Shown here in pieces: positions 17,981 through 27,075 of a stretch of 64,000 bases of DNA. Made by a program: the position numbers and the translations under genes. Location of the stretch: NCBI RefSeq assembly GCF_000712595.1, contig NZ_JOTN01000003.1, forward strand, positions 124,001-188,000, written 5' to 3'. The notes below the pieces were generated by a model. The model searched no databases and was not told where the DNA came from. It worked only from the letters and a program-made list of their open reading frames with translations. The stretch is from Bacillus manliponensis. Lineage in GTDB: Bacteria; Bacillota; Bacilli; Bacillales; Bacillaceae_G. How positions within the stretch are numbered: position 1 is the stretch's first letter; each line of letters starts with the position of its first letter.

Positions 17981-18016
17981 TTCTCCCCTTTGTATATATA
18001 CAAAGGGATTTTTTAT
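17981..18016 (+). terminator. Riboswitch-controlled attenuator terminator
   Basis: CCCTTTGTA (17986-17994) pairs with TACAAAGGG (17999-18007), followed by six T. TTCTCCC (17981-17987) at its foot is complementary to GGGAGAA (17912-17918) in the 3' part of the riboswitch. Antiterminator and terminator therefore appear mutually exclusive. A separate hairpin, AAACGTTCAA/TTGAACGTTT (17930-17962), sits between them. Confidence 0.8.
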
Positions 18017-18088
18017 TGATGAATTTGTATGGTATAACATGACCTTTCCATTTTCCATGAGAAGATCGGTGGAAAAGGAGAGAGAAAG

Positions 18089-18667
18089 ATGAAACAAAAG
18101 AGAAGTGTAGTACAAATGGTGAGTGTAGCAATGCTGAGTAGTATTGCATATTTACTAATGATGTTGGATTTTCCGTTTCCGGGGCTTCCTCCATTTTTAA
18201 AAATTGATTTTAGTGATATACCTGCTTTACTAGCAGCGATTATTTTTACTCCACTTGCAGGTGTAATGGTAGAGGCGATTAAAAATATTCTGTACTATGG
18301 AATTCAAGGGAGTCTGACGGGAGTTCCGATTGGGGAAATGGCGAACTTTATTGCAGGGTGTCTATTTATTTTACCGGCTGCATATTTATTCCGTAAGCAT
18401 CGTACAGTAAAAAGCTTAACAACAGGGCTTATGTTAGGTGTTATTGTAATGACTGTAATTATGAGTGTGTTAAATTACTTCATTATCTTACCAGCATACA
18501 CTTGGTTTTTAGATTATCCTGCTATGTCTAGTGAAGGAATGCGTAAAATGATTGTAACGGCAATTTTGCCGTTTAATATAATAAAAGGAATTGTTGTAAC
18601 AATCGTATGTATCCCGTTATTTTCTCGTTTGAAAGTATGGGTATTTACAAAAATGAAAAATGCTTAA
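18089..18667 (+). CDS. ribU: Riboflavin ECF transporter S component RibU
   Basis: Substrate-binding membrane subunit that imports riboflavin together with the shared ECF energy module encoded elsewhere. 192 residues, about six hydrophobic segments. The N-terminal LLMMLDFPFPGLPPFLKIDF and DIPALLAAIIFTPLAG stretches are typical of RibU/FmnP (B. subtilis ypaA). ATG 18089 has AAAAGGAGAGAG upstream. Control by the FMN riboswitch just upstream strongly supports riboflavin as substrate. Followed by a terminator. Confidence 0.95.
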   Translation: MKQKRSVVQMVSVAMLSSIAYLLMMLDFPFPGLPPFLKIDFSDIPALLAAIIFTPLAGVMVEAIKNILYYGIQGSLTGVPIGEMANFIAGCLFILPAAYLFRKHRTVKSLTTGLMLGVIVMTVIMSVLNYFIILPAYTWFLDYPAMSSEGMRKMIVTAILPFNIIKGIVVTIVCIPLFSRLKVWVFTKMKNA

Positions 18668-18671
18668 ATAA

Positions 18672-18704
18672 AAATAACATCGGTGAACTCACCGATGTTA
18701 TTTT
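18672..18704 (+). terminator. Terminator after ribU
   Basis: AATAACATCGGTGA (18673-18686) pairs with TCACCGATGTTATT (18689-18702), then TTTTG. Confidence 0.85.
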
Positions 18705-18710
18705 GTATGC

Positions 18711-18742
18711 AAAAAGCTCCTCTTACGGTAGAGGAGCTTTTT
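18711..18742 (-). terminator. Terminator after fer
   Basis: AAAAAGCTCCTCT (18711-18723) pairs with AGAGGAGCTTTTT (18730-18742). On the minus strand it ends in a T-run just after the ferredoxin gene. Confidence 0.85.
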
Positions 18743-18749
18743 AAAAAGG

Positions 18750-19004
<255 letters not shown>

Positions 19005-19044
19005 TTACCTCCTAAAAAGTAAATAAGAAAAATTCCATAATAAA

Positions 19045-19111
19045 TGATAATCTTATTGTAAAACGGTTTGTTCAACTTTTCAATACAAAATTATAATGAT
19101 AATGCTTATCA
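19045..19111 (-). promoter_or_regulatory. fer: fer promoter with Fur-like operator sites
   Basis: On the minus strand: TTGAAA (19083-19078), 17-base spacer, TACAAT (19060-19055), a near-ideal sigma-A promoter. TGATAATGCTTATCA (19097-19111) differs from the 7-1-7 Fur box TGATAATNATTATCA at one base and lies 13 bases upstream of the -35. A perfect half-site ATTATCA (minus strand, 19051-19045) lies just after the expected start point. PerR-type sites look similar, so the regulator is an inference. Confidence 0.65.
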
Positions 19112-19221
19112 ATTGTGATTGTCAACTGATTTCTTAGTTTTTTATCATATTTTCAAAATATCGAAACAGCTTGTAGTTTGTTACAATAAAAGAAGATGAA
19201 AAAAGAAAGGTGGAAACAGTA

Positions 19222-20283
19222 TTGCAGTTAGCCTATACAATTTTGTATTGTTTAAAGCAATTAAAGGGTGAGCGCTCTGTATCTTCGGTGTATCACCTTT
19301 TAAAGGGAAAGCGTTCTTCACAGACGTTGCAGGATGGAAATATGTTTCACATTTCTTTCTTATTTGGTGTACACAAATCTTTAAAACGTCATGATTATGA
19401 TAAACAGATTGAGTGGTTATTAAACGAACAATTTCTTGAAATGATACATGAAAATACTTATATATTAACAAAAAAGGGAGAAGAACGCTTATGGGAATGG
19501 AAAGATACGTATTCTTTTCCTCGATATTTACATGGTTTACAATACGGAAAAATTGATGGGAACTTGTGGAGAAGGCTTTCACTTGTTGTACAAACAATAT
19601 CGAACTTACAGAGAGAAAATAAGCGGTTTATTCCAATCCAACAAGATATAGAAGTTACAGCATGGGTTAAGAAATTCCTGATTAGCTTGCCGTATGTGAG
19701 AGGAGAATTAGCGGAAAGACTATACAGCGAACTGCACTGTATATTGAAAAAAGTTACGCCGTTAGAAGCAGTTATCTTTACATATCGTTTAACAGGATAT
19801 CAACGTATTGGCTATACAGCTGAGCAACTTGGAGATATGACAGAGCAAGATGCGTTTCGCGTACAACTCGTATTGTTAGGGACATTGCATTTTTGTATCG
19901 AAACAGTGAAAGAACAGGAGCATGAATTTCCTTTGTTAACAACCATTATGGCTTATCCAAAGCAAAATGAAAATTTATTAAGTTTTTCGACTCAAAAAAC
20001 ATATCAGCTCTTAAAACAAAGAAGAACCATTGATGAAATTTCAGTCATTCGAAAGTTAAAAGTTGCCACTATTGAAGATCACATCGTTGAAATTGCGTTA
20101 CGTGAGAATGATTTTTCGATTGAAGAGTTTATAGAGAAAGACAAAATAGAACAAGTACAGCGTACGATAGAAAAGCTGCAAACGCGAAAGCTTCGAGTTT
20201 TGAAACAAGTGACGGGAGAAGATGTCTCCTATTTTGAAATTCGTCTTGTACTGGCGAGGATGGGGGATGGAAATGAAACTTGA
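19222..20283 (+). CDS. ypbB: YpbB family protein (helicase-partner, helix-turn-helix C-terminus)
   Basis: A soluble protein of about 353 residues, always next to recQ in Bacillus (B. subtilis ypbB). The N-terminal half has a winged-helix-like pattern ([24 protein letters not shown]). The C-terminal part ([20 protein letters not shown]) resembles the RQC/HTH_40 helicase-associated domain. It may supply DNA-binding functions missing from the short RecQ, but its role is not established. The start is uncertain: TTG 19222 fits the AAAGGTGG site; GTG 19210, inside that site, would add four residues. The recQ start lies within its end. Confidence 0.82.
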   Translation: MQLAYTILYCLKQLKGERSVSSVYHLLKGKRSSQTLQDGNMFHISFLFGVHKSLKRHDYDKQIEWLLNEQFLEMIHENTYILTKKGEERLWEWKDTYSFPRYLHGLQYGKIDGNLWRRLSLVVQTISNLQRENKRFIPIQQDIEVTAWVKKFLISLPYVRGELAERLYSELHCILKKVTPLEAVIFTYRLTGYQRIGYTAEQLGDMTEQDAFRVQLVLLGTLHFCIETVKEQEHEFPLLTTIMAYPKQNENLLSFSTQKTYQLLKQRRTIDEISVIRKLKVATIEDHIVEIALRENDFSIEEFIEKDKIEQVQRTIEKLQTRKLRVLKQVTGEDVSYFEIRLVLARMGDGNET

Positions 20284-21814
20284 GGATGTGCTATATGAAT
20301 GGTTTGGTTATCATACTTTTCGTCAAGGACAAAAAGAAGTAATTGAGGATTTGATAAATGGAGAAAATGTTGTTGCAATGTTGCCAACTGGTGGAGGTAA
20401 GTCTCTTTGTTATCAAATTCCGGGCCTCATACAAGACGGTACTGTACTGATTGTTTCTCCGTTACTATCTTTAATGGAAGATCAAGTATCACAGCTGAAG
20501 TATGTTGTGAAGGACCGAGCGATTGCTTTAAATAGCTTTCGAACAGTAGCAGAAAAGAAAGAGGCAATAAAACGGCTTCACTACTATAAGTTTATATTTG
20601 TTTCACCTGAAATGTTACAGTCTTCAATGTTATTACAGGAGATTGGAAAAATTCATATTTCTTTATTTGTAGTAGATGAGGCACATTGTATCTCGCAGTG
20701 GGGATATGATTTTCGCACAGATTATAAAAAACTTGATAGTGTCATCGCTGCAATTGGGAATCCGCCTACATTAGCATTAACAGCGACAGCAACAAAAGAA
20801 GTATTACAAGATATTGTTAGTAGTTTAAAACTTACCGATGTTAAACAACATGTATATTCTATTGATCGTCCCAATATTGCAATGAAAGTAGATTTTGTAC
20901 AAACGATGCAAGAGAAACAAGAAGTACTACTGCAACATGTGAAGTATTTACAAGGACCTGGCATTGTCTATTGTTCGAGTCGCGCTTGGACAGAACGACT
21001 GGCGGAGTATTTACGTCATGAAGGAGTAGGAACTGTTGCTTATTATCATGGTGGCATGGATCATGAAGAACGAATGTTAATTCAGCAGCAGTTTATGGAG
21101 GATCAACTTGAGGTTGTTGTGTGCACAAGTGCATTTGGTATGGGGGTAAATAAACCAAATACACGTTATGTTATTCATTTTCAATATCCAACAAATATAG
21201 AGTCATATTTACAAGAGATCGGACGAGCAGGAAGAGACGGGGAGTCTAGTATCGCGATTTTATTATGTAGTCCATTGGATCATGATTTGCCAATTTCAAT
21301 TATTGAAGAGGAGTTACCAAGAGAACAACAGATTCAATTTTTATTTTCTCTCTTACAAGAAAAGTTGATGTTACAAAAAGTATTACAGATGGAGAGTGTA
21401 GAAGAAATTTGTTATGGTGTTGCACGATTAAGTGAACAGCACTGGCGGTTTATCCGTTATCATTTACAGAAAATAGGGATTATACAAGGAAGCCAATTGT
21501 TTGTAGAGTTGTTATCAGACGAAGCGATGCGCTATATAATTAAAGAAGTCGATAAGCGCTTATTTAGTAAGTATAACAAGTTAGAGAGCATGAAAAAGTG
21601 GCTACAAGTAACGAGTTGTAGAAGGACTGCTATTTTAGAGCAGTTTGGCTATGAGAAGGGACAAGGGCTAGAAAACTGTTGTGATTATTGTGGGATTGAC
21701 ATACAAGCGTATAAAAAAAGTCAGACAAAACAAAGTGTTTTCGGCTATAATTGGGAGACAGAATTACAATTGCTTTTTGGAATGAAAGAACGGAGGAATG
21801 ATGGGTATTCGTAA
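20273..21814 (+). CDS. recQ: ATP-dependent DNA helicase, RecQ family (short RecS type)
   Basis: A superfamily 2, 3'-5' helicase of the RecQ family. Walker A is PTGGGKS (38-44), the Walker B box DEAH is near residue 134 ([12 protein letters not shown]), and motif VI is [11 protein letters not shown] cysteine cluster near the C-terminus (LENCCDYCG) is probably a zinc site. 513 residues with no HRDC domain, like B. subtilis RecS. ATG 20273 gives [13 protein letters not shown] 20267 and a longer frame to 20222 are possible. It overlaps ypbB by 11 bases and ypbD by 14, so this is a tightly coupled cluster. Confidence 0.92.
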   Translation: MKLEDVLYEWFGYHTFRQGQKEVIEDLINGENVVAMLPTGGGKSLCYQIPGLIQDGTVLIVSPLLSLMEDQVSQLKYVVKDRAIALNSFRTVAEKKEAIKRLHYYKFIFVSPEMLQSSMLLQEIGKIHISLFVVDEAHCISQWGYDFRTDYKKLDSVIAAIGNPPTLALTATATKEVLQDIVSSLKLTDVKQHVYSIDRPNIAMKVDFVQTMQEKQEVLLQHVKYLQGPGIVYCSSRAWTERLAEYLRHEGVGTVAYYHGGMDHEERMLIQQQFMEDQLEVVVCTSAFGMGVNKPNTRYVIHFQYPTNIESYLQEIGRAGRDGESSIAILLCSPLDHDLPISIIEEELPREQQIQFLFSLLQEKLMLQKVLQMESVEEICYGVARLSEQHWRFIRYHLQKIGIIQGSQLFVELLSDEAMRYIIKEVDKRLFSKYNKLESMKKWLQVTSCRRTAILEQFGYEKGQGLENCCDYCGIDIQAYKKSQTKQSVFGYNWETELQLLFGMKERRNDGYS

Positions 21815-22412
21815 GCGGAGTATTGAAAATATAAGTCCGAAAGAACTTCGGCTTAATTTATATATTACACAATGTATAATTATCTGTATTGGTTTACTAT
21901 TAGCTTATATACTTTTTCCGAACCTGCAAAGTATTTTTATGTTATTACATTGGGAACCGTTACGTATTGTTTTGATAGGAGGCGGAATTGCTGGTATTAT
22001 TATCTTACTTGATTATGTGGCAATGAGGGTGTTTCCGGAATCATGGTTCGATGATGGTGGGATTAATAGTCGAGTATTTCAGGGAATATCCGTGATACAA
22101 TTGTTTATCGTTACGCTTGTTATTGGGATCGCTGAGGAATTTTTATTTCGAGGGGTAATACAAACACACTTTGGATTTGTATTTGCTACTATTGTATTTG
22201 CTGTTTTGCATATTCGTTATATATCGAAACCGTTTTTGTTTTGCTTTGTGTTAACCATCAGTGCCCTATTTGGATTTGTATTTGAATATACTAGTAACTT
22301 GCTAGTTACAATTTTTGCACATTTTCTTGTGGACTTTATTATGGGGCTTCAATTGCGGAAACAAACAGAAAGTGATGGTGACCATAGTGATGAGACAAGC
22401 TGTTCAATTTGA
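21801..22412 (+). CDS. ypbD: CPBP (CAAX/bacteriocin-processing) family membrane protease YpbD
   Basis: A polytopic membrane protein of 203 residues with the Abi/CPBP signature: EEFLFRG (Glu112, Glu113, Arg117), a His in FAVLHIRY, and HFLVDF near the end. Members are intramembrane glutamic-type proteases; the substrate is unknown here. Two ATGs are adjacent (21798, 21801); GGAGG at 21792-21796 better fits the second. It overlaps the recQ end and the start of ypbE. Confidence 0.85.
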   Translation: MGIRKRSIENISPKELRLNLYITQCIIICIGLLLAYILFPNLQSIFMLLHWEPLRIVLIGGGIAGIIILLDYVAMRVFPESWFDDGGINSRVFQGISVIQLFIVTLVIGIAEEFLFRGVIQTHFGFVFATIVFAVLHIRYISKPFLFCFVLTISALFGFVFEYTSNLLVTIFAHFLVDFIMGLQLRKQTESDGDHSDETSCSI

Positions 22413-22857
22413 AGAACATGAAGAAAAAGAACCTGCAGCAGAAGGTTTACCGCCACGAAGTGAGGTACACAAGGATAAGAAAAAGAAGTTTAAGATTAAA
22501 CATTTTTTTGTTCGTGTGTTAACAGTATTATTTATTTTATTGCCAATTAGTATGCTATGGTATACGGAAGAATATATTTGGAAGAAATCTGAAAAAAAAG
22601 AAGATGACTTTGCAAAAAGTGCATTTGAGGAGATTTTTTTCGATTCTAAAGATGGAGTGGAAAATGTGAAGGAACCTGGACAACCAGGGGAATTTCAATT
22701 TCACACTGTTAAAGAAGGGGAAACATTAGAAAGTATAGGCAAGGTGTATTTTCCAAATGAAGATGGTGCAAAGATTATTAAAAAATATAATGAGCTAGAA
22801 TGGGATGAATTAGAGCAAGGACAGGTGCTTAAAATTCCAAAAAGAACGGGGGCCTAA
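22390..22857 (+). CDS. ypbE: LysM-domain membrane protein YpbE
   Basis: 155 residues: a charged cytosolic N-terminus, one membrane segment (about residues 40-60), an acidic linker, and a C-terminal LysM domain (about 105-153, FHTVKEGETLESIGKVYF). This type II topology would place the LysM outside, on peptidoglycan. It matches B. subtilis YpbE in place and layout but is shorter. Start chosen at ATG 22390, inside the ypbD end, after GGTGACC; the frame is open from 22315. No function is known. Confidence 0.82.
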   Translation: MRQAVQFEEHEEKEPAAEGLPPRSEVHKDKKKKFKIKHFFVRVLTVLFILLPISMLWYTEEYIWKKSEKKEDDFAKSAFEEIFFDSKDGVENVKEPGQPGEFQFHTVKEGETLESIGKVYFPNEDGAKIIKKYNELEWDELEQGQVLKIPKRTGA

Positions 22858-22919
22858 CATAAATAAAATACTTTACCTATTTATGTTAGAATTATAATTT
22901 TAAATTCTTACTATCAAGG

Positions 22920-22949
22920 AACCTTCTATACTTATGTAGAAGGTTTTTA
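22920..22949 (+). terminator. Terminator after ypbE
   Basis: AACCTTCTA (22920-22928) pairs with TAGAAGGTT (22937-22945), then TTT. An AT-rich hairpin CTAACATAAATA/TATTTATGTTAG (22854-22889) overlaps the ypbE stop just before it. Confidence 0.75.
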
Positions 22950-22989
22950 CTTTACAAATGTGAAGTTTCTTCAGAAGGGTGGGATTGAG

Positions 22990-23757
22990 ATGATTTGGAT
23001 TGGTATAGGCATCGGATTGAGTATATTTGTCTTGTATTTTATGTATAAGTCAGCGATGAGTGATACAGTGCTAGAACATACATTGTCGTTCCAACATTTT
23101 CCGGATAGTTTTCATGAGGTCAAAATTTTCTTTATTTCAGATATTCATAAAAGAATTGTTTCTCGTTCTATTATTGAAAAGGTAAAAGGGGAGGCAGATT
23201 TAGTTATCATTGGAGGGGATTTAGCTGAAGAAGGTGTCCCTTTAGAAAGAATAGCAGAAAACATTAAGCGTTTAAATGAGATTGGACAAGTGTATTTTGT
23301 ATGGGGGAATAACGATTATGAAATTGATTATCATGAGCTAGATGCTCTTTTACTAGAGCGTGGAGTGAAGATTTTGGATAATACAAGAGTTGTATTTGAG
23401 TCTGAACATGGCGAGAAGATTTCACTATTAGGTGTTGATGATACGACATTAAAGCGAGATCGTCTGGATTTAGCGTTAGCAGATTGTAAAGAAGAGGGAT
23501 TTCGTATTTTAGTCAGCCATAATCCAGATGTTTTAAATAAGATAAATGGAAAAGAGAATATTTCTCTTATTTTAAGTGGTCACACGCATGGTGGACAAAT
23601 TCGAATTTTTCCTTCTAAGCGTTTTTTAAAAGGTGGTATTTATAATTATTCTCATATAACTTTATTTGTCAGTAATGGCTACGGAACGACGCTTGTGCCA
23701 TTACGGTTTCGTGCCCCGGCACAAACGCATTTGATTACATTACAAAAAGAGCAATAA
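22990..23757 (+). CDS. ypbG: Membrane-anchored metallophosphoesterase YpbG
   Basis: A calcineurin-type phosphoesterase. One N-terminal membrane segment (residues 2-18), then the metal motifs in order: DIHKR (D-x-H), GGDLAE, GNNDYE, SHNPD and SGHTHGGQ. 255 residues. ATG 22990 follows AAGGGTGGGA. It resembles the YkuE/YpbG group, some of which act on nucleotide or lipid phosphates; substrate unknown. B. subtilis has ypbF between ypbE and this gene; here it is absent. Confidence 0.87.
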   Translation: MIWIGIGIGLSIFVLYFMYKSAMSDTVLEHTLSFQHFPDSFHEVKIFFISDIHKRIVSRSIIEKVKGEADLVIIGGDLAEEGVPLERIAENIKRLNEIGQVYFVWGNNDYEIDYHELDALLLERGVKILDNTRVVFESEHGEKISLLGVDDTTLKRDRLDLALADCKEEGFRILVSHNPDVLNKINGKENISLILSGHTHGGQIRIFPSKRFLKGGIYNYSHITLFVSNGYGTTLVPLRFRAPAQTHLITLQKEQ

Positions 23758-23926
23758 GTACGGTGTATAGAATTAGTAAAATTGTATTTTTATAATCACG
23801 CTTTATGGAAGAGAGAATATAATATAACTAAGAGATAATTTTCTTGTTGTTAGCTGATTCCAAATGAAAGATTTGCATGGGTAGTCATCATTTTTAGTAT
23901 GTAAAGTACAATTTGTTTTTTACTAA

Positions 23927-24184
23927 GCGTTTTATGTAGGTATATATGTTTTATTAAAATGTAATGAGGTATGTACATGTGGCTTGTTATGCTTTACTAT
24001 TTACTTACAAAGAAAAAAGAAGTTTTTATTGATACTCGGACAAGCACCTGAGGAAAGTGAAAGATAACATGAAAAATATTCGTTTTTTATTCATGAACAC
24101 ATGATCAGTTTTCCTGCTTATCCTATGTTTTGATCATCGAAAAGAAATGAACAGAATGAATACTTTTGGTTGTTTGAGATATGA
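23927..24184 (+). pseudogene. Possible decayed gene between ypbG and mecB
   Basis: The 540-base gap 23758-24299 has no intact gene. One frame here looks coding but is broken by stops at 24065 and 24131 and ends at 24182. Its pieces read ...FTIYLQRKKKFLLILGQAP, then HEKYSFFIHEHMISFPAYP, then RNEQNEYFWLFEI. Just upstream another frame has IPNERFAWVVIIF (23857-23901). No start codon is left. The impression rests on composition only. Confidence 0.25.
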
Positions 24185-24299
24185 AAAAAAGCTTGGATTG
24201 TCTAGTTAGAAATAGTGGAATAGTTGTTTATTAAGAACCATCTATTCTCTATTTCATATAATAACATGAGATACAACGGTTACGTGAGGAGGTTACAAG

Positions 24300-24905
24300 A
24301 TGAGGTTGGAACGCTTGAATTATAATAAAATAAAAATCTTTTTAACGTTTGATGACTTATCAGAGCGAGGGCTTACAAAAGAAGACCTTTGGAAAGATGC
24401 TCCAAAAGTGCAACAATTATTTCGTGATATGATGCAAGAAGCAAATAAAGAGCTTGGATTTGAAGCTGATGGCCCGATTGCAGTTGAAGTATTTTCACTG
24501 CAAGCACAAGGGATGGTTGTTATTGTAACGAAAGAAAATGATGAATCGGATACTGAAGATGAGTTTCGTGACGAATTTATTGAAATGCAAGTTACCTTAG
24601 ATGAAAGTGAACATATACTATATGAATTTGCTTCGTTAGAGGATGTTATTGCTTTAGCAAGTCGTCTATATCCCCTCGGTGTGACCGGCGGCAAGCTTTA
24701 TTCTTGGGAAGGTCGTTTTTATTTGTGGATTGAAGAAGAAACACCGGCTTTATTAAAAGCAGATATGATTGCCATTTTAGCGGAGTTTGGAAATTCTTCA
24801 ACTGTAGCAATTTATCGTATTATGGAATATGGAAAAGAGTTAATGGATGATAGTGCAATTGAACAAATTTATAAATATTTCATTTCTAAAAAAAGCCTCA
24901 GCTAG
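24300..24905 (+). CDS. mecB: Adaptor protein MecB (MecA family, YpbH)
   Basis: A MecA-type adaptor that delivers substrates to the ClpC-ClpP protease. 201 residues: N-terminal substrate-binding region (MRLERLNYNKIKIFLTFDDL), an acidic linker (residues 77-95), and a C-terminal ClpC-binding/adaptor domain. It is nearly colinear with B. subtilis YpbH and lies next to gudB as there. ATG 24300 follows GAGGAGGTTAC. The stop codon lies within the terminator hairpin. Confidence 0.93.
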   Translation: MRLERLNYNKIKIFLTFDDLSERGLTKEDLWKDAPKVQQLFRDMMQEANKELGFEADGPIAVEVFSLQAQGMVVIVTKENDESDTEDEFRDEFIEMQVTLDESEHILYEFASLEDVIALASRLYPLGVTGGKLYSWEGRFYLWIEEETPALLKADMIAILAEFGNSSTVAIYRIMEYGKELMDDSAIEQIYKYFISKKSLS

Positions 24906-24926
24906 TTTATCTAGATGAGGCTTTAC
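24890..24926 (+). terminator. Terminator after mecB
   Basis: AAAGCCTCA (24892-24900) pairs with TGAGGCTTT (24916-24924), with a small inner CTAG stem. It overlaps the mecB stop. Confidence 0.75.
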
Positions 24927-25069
24927 TGTTGTTTTTGTACCTTCAATCATTCTATTAAAATATTTTATGTTAAAAATATTAAATTTTTAACTATTATACT
25001 TTTCTAAAAACAAGAAAAGGATTATAATAACGATGAAAGCGATTGCAATTTAAAAATAATTGTATATAT

Positions 25070-25113
25070 TTGTTAACGTTTTCTCTTGCATTCCTATTCT
25101 AAGGGTGTATACT
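25070..25113 (+). promoter_or_regulatory. gudB: gudB promoter with cre-like site
   Basis: TTGCAT (25086-25091), a 16-base spacer and TATACT (25108-25113) form a sigma-A promoter. TTGTTAACGTTTTCT (25070-25084), abutting the -35, resembles a CcpA cre box with about two mismatches, so carbon control is possible but weakly supported. Confidence 0.5.
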
Positions 25114-25163
25114 AAGCAATGAAGGTTTACTAAACAAGTGATATTACAGGGGGTTTACTTACT

Positions 25164-26447
25164 ATGGTAGCCGAAAAGGGAGCTCAAACACAAACGCAAC
25201 AAAAGGAACAACATTTTGAATTGTTGAACTCGACACAAATTGTTATTCAAGAAGCTTTAGAAAAATTAGGTTATCCGCAAGAGGTATATGAATTATTGAA
25301 AGAACCAGTTCGCATGATGACAGTAAAAATTCCAGTTCGTATGGATGATGGAACAGTTAAGATTTTTACAGGTTATCGTGCTCAACATAATGATGCTGTG
25401 GGACCAACAAAAGGTGGTATTCGCTTCCATCCGAACGTAACAGAAAATGAAGTGAAAGCACTTTCGATTTGGATGAGTTTGAAATGTGGTATTGTAGATT
25501 TACCATACGGCGGAGGAAAAGGTGGTATCATCTGTGACCCACGTGAAATGTCATTCCGTGAATTAGAAAGATTAAGTCGTGGATATGTAAGAGCAATTAG
25601 CCAAATCGTTGGTCCAACAAAAGATATTCCAGCTCCAGACGTATTTACGAACTCGCAAATCATGGCATGGATGATGGATGAGTATAGTCGAATTGATGAA
25701 TTTAATTCACCTGGTTTTATTACAGGGAAACCACTTGTGCTAGGTGGATCTCATGGTCGTGAAACAGCAACTGCAAAAGGGGTAACAATTTGCATTCGCG
25801 AAGCTGCGAAGAAACGAGGCATTGACATTAAAGGTGCACGTGTTGTTGTTCAAGGATTTGGTAATGCAGGAAGCTTCTTAGCGAAGTTTATGCATGATGC
25901 GGGAGCGAAAGTAATTGCAATTTCTGACGCTTACGGTGCGCTACATGATCCAAACGGACTTGATATTGACTACTTATTAGATCGTCGTGATAGTTTCGGT
26001 ACAGTAACGAAATTATTTAATAATACAATTACAAACGAACAGTTATTAGAATTAGATTGCGATATTTTAGTACCAGCTGCAATTGAAAATCAAATTACAG
26101 AAAAGAATGCAGCGAATATTAAAGCAAAAATCGTTGTAGAAGCAGCGAATGGTCCAACGACATTAGAAGCGACAAAAATCTTAACAGATCGTGGTATTTT
26201 ACTAGTTCCAGACGTACTAGCTAGTGCTGGTGGTGTAACGGTATCTTACTTCGAATGGGTACAAAATAATCAAGGTTTCTACTGGACTGAAGAAGAAGTA
26301 GAAGAGCGTCTAGAGAAAGTAATGGTAAGATCATTTGATGCAATCTACGAAACTTCACAAGTTCGTAAAGTGAACATGCGTTTAGCAGCTTATATGGTTG
26401 GTGTACGTAAAATGGCTGAAGCAAGTCGCTTCAGAGGTTGGGTATAA
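25164..26447 (+). CDS. gudB: NAD-type glutamate dehydrogenase (GudB/RocG family)
   Basis: It oxidatively deaminates glutamate to 2-oxoglutarate and ammonia. The Glu/Leu dehydrogenase dimerisation domain carries GPTKGGIRFHP and the catalytic-lysine region PYGGGKGG. The Rossmann domain has VVVQGFGNAGS. 427 residues; the hexameric enzyme is cytosolic. Position after mecB matches gudB in B. subtilis. The B. subtilis 168 allele carries an inactivating 9-bp duplication; I see no tandem duplication here. ATG 25164 follows AGGGGG. Monocistronic, with a promoter at 25086 and terminator at 26466. Confidence 0.95.
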   Translation: MVAEKGAQTQTQQKEQHFELLNSTQIVIQEALEKLGYPQEVYELLKEPVRMMTVKIPVRMDDGTVKIFTGYRAQHNDAVGPTKGGIRFHPNVTENEVKALSIWMSLKCGIVDLPYGGGKGGIICDPREMSFRELERLSRGYVRAISQIVGPTKDIPAPDVFTNSQIMAWMMDEYSRIDEFNSPGFITGKPLVLGGSHGRETATAKGVTICIREAAKKRGIDIKGARVVVQGFGNAGSFLAKFMHDAGAKVIAISDAYGALHDPNGLDIDYLLDRRDSFGTVTKLFNNTITNEQLLELDCDILVPAAIENQITEKNAANIKAKIVVEAANGPTTLEATKILTDRGILLVPDVLASAGGVTVSYFEWVQNNQGFYWTEEEVEERLEKVMVRSFDAIYETSQVRKVNMRLAAYMVGVRKMAEASRFRGWV

Positions 26448-26465
26448 TACTAGAAATGAACTATA

Positions 26466-26502
26466 GCCGCAATTCCTTTTATCGGGATTGCGGCTTTTTT
26501 GT
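26466..26502 (+). terminator. Terminator after gudB
   Basis: AGCCGCAATTCC (26466-26477) pairs with GGGATTGCGGCT (26485-26496; one mismatch), then TTTTTT. Confidence 0.88.
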
Positions 26503-26522
26503 TGAAGATATAGAAAGGAGTG

Positions 26523-26651
26523 ATGGAGTTAGAAAGATAGTTACAAGAAGGTCGGCCTGAAAAAGTCACGGTAGTTCAAGCGTTTTTAAAGGCATATGTT
26601 TCGTTGTTATTTGATCTGCTTGTTGTTGGTCCAGTTATTGGCGTTATTTAG
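26523..26651 (+). pseudogene. Small protein gene interrupted by an early TAG
   Basis: AAAGGAG (26515-26521) precedes ATG 26523, which reads MELER and then hits TAG at 26538. The same frame continues for 36 codons (LQEGRPEKVTVVQAFLKAYV, then a hydrophobic end LLVVGPVIGVI) to TAG 26649. The composition is protein-like with a C-terminal membrane segment. One base change at the first TAG would restore a protein of 42 residues. I do not recognise the family. Confidence 0.4.
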
Positions 26652-26763
26652 GAGATTATCATTTATTTTATGTAAAACTAAAAAGAACGCTTGTTCTGAT
26701 GGAACGTTTGTGCTAAAATTTCCTTAAAGAGAGAAGCGGAAGAGATAAAGGGAGAGATGAGTA

Positions 26764-26997
26764 ATGAAAATGACGACTGCAGAACAACGTTTTGTAATGC
26801 CAACTGACGTAATGGAACGAGTAGAGGTTTTACGTAAAAAACAAGAGAGACAGACTTCATTTTTACAAGGGATTAACAAGTTTTTTGGATTAGAAACGAA
26901 ACAAGATCAAGTTTGGTTTTATGGATTTTATGGAACGGCGATTAGTATTGTCCTATTTATGGTTTTTGTTTCTAATATGTTTAATTTTCTGTATTAA
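26764..26997 (+). CDS. Small single-pass membrane protein (DUF3961-like)
   Basis: 77 residues: a charged N-terminal half (VMERVEVLRKKQERQTSF), a KFFGLETKQDQVWFYGFYG motif, and one C-terminal membrane segment (ISIVLFMVFVSNMFNFLY). ATG 26764 follows GGGAGAGATGAG. I associate the motif with small cereus-group proteins of the DUF3961 type, from memory and with modest confidence. Function unknown. It stands alone between the broken small gene and the amidase. Confidence 0.65.
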   Translation: MKMTTAEQRFVMPTDVMERVEVLRKKQERQTSFLQGINKFFGLETKQDQVWFYGFYGTAISIVLFMVFVSNMFNFLY

Positions 26998-27075
26998 GAA
27001 TAAAGTTGCTATCGGGACGTCCCTTATGAATACATATAAGAGAGGGGGAATTTTCTAGAGCGGAGATGATACTGT

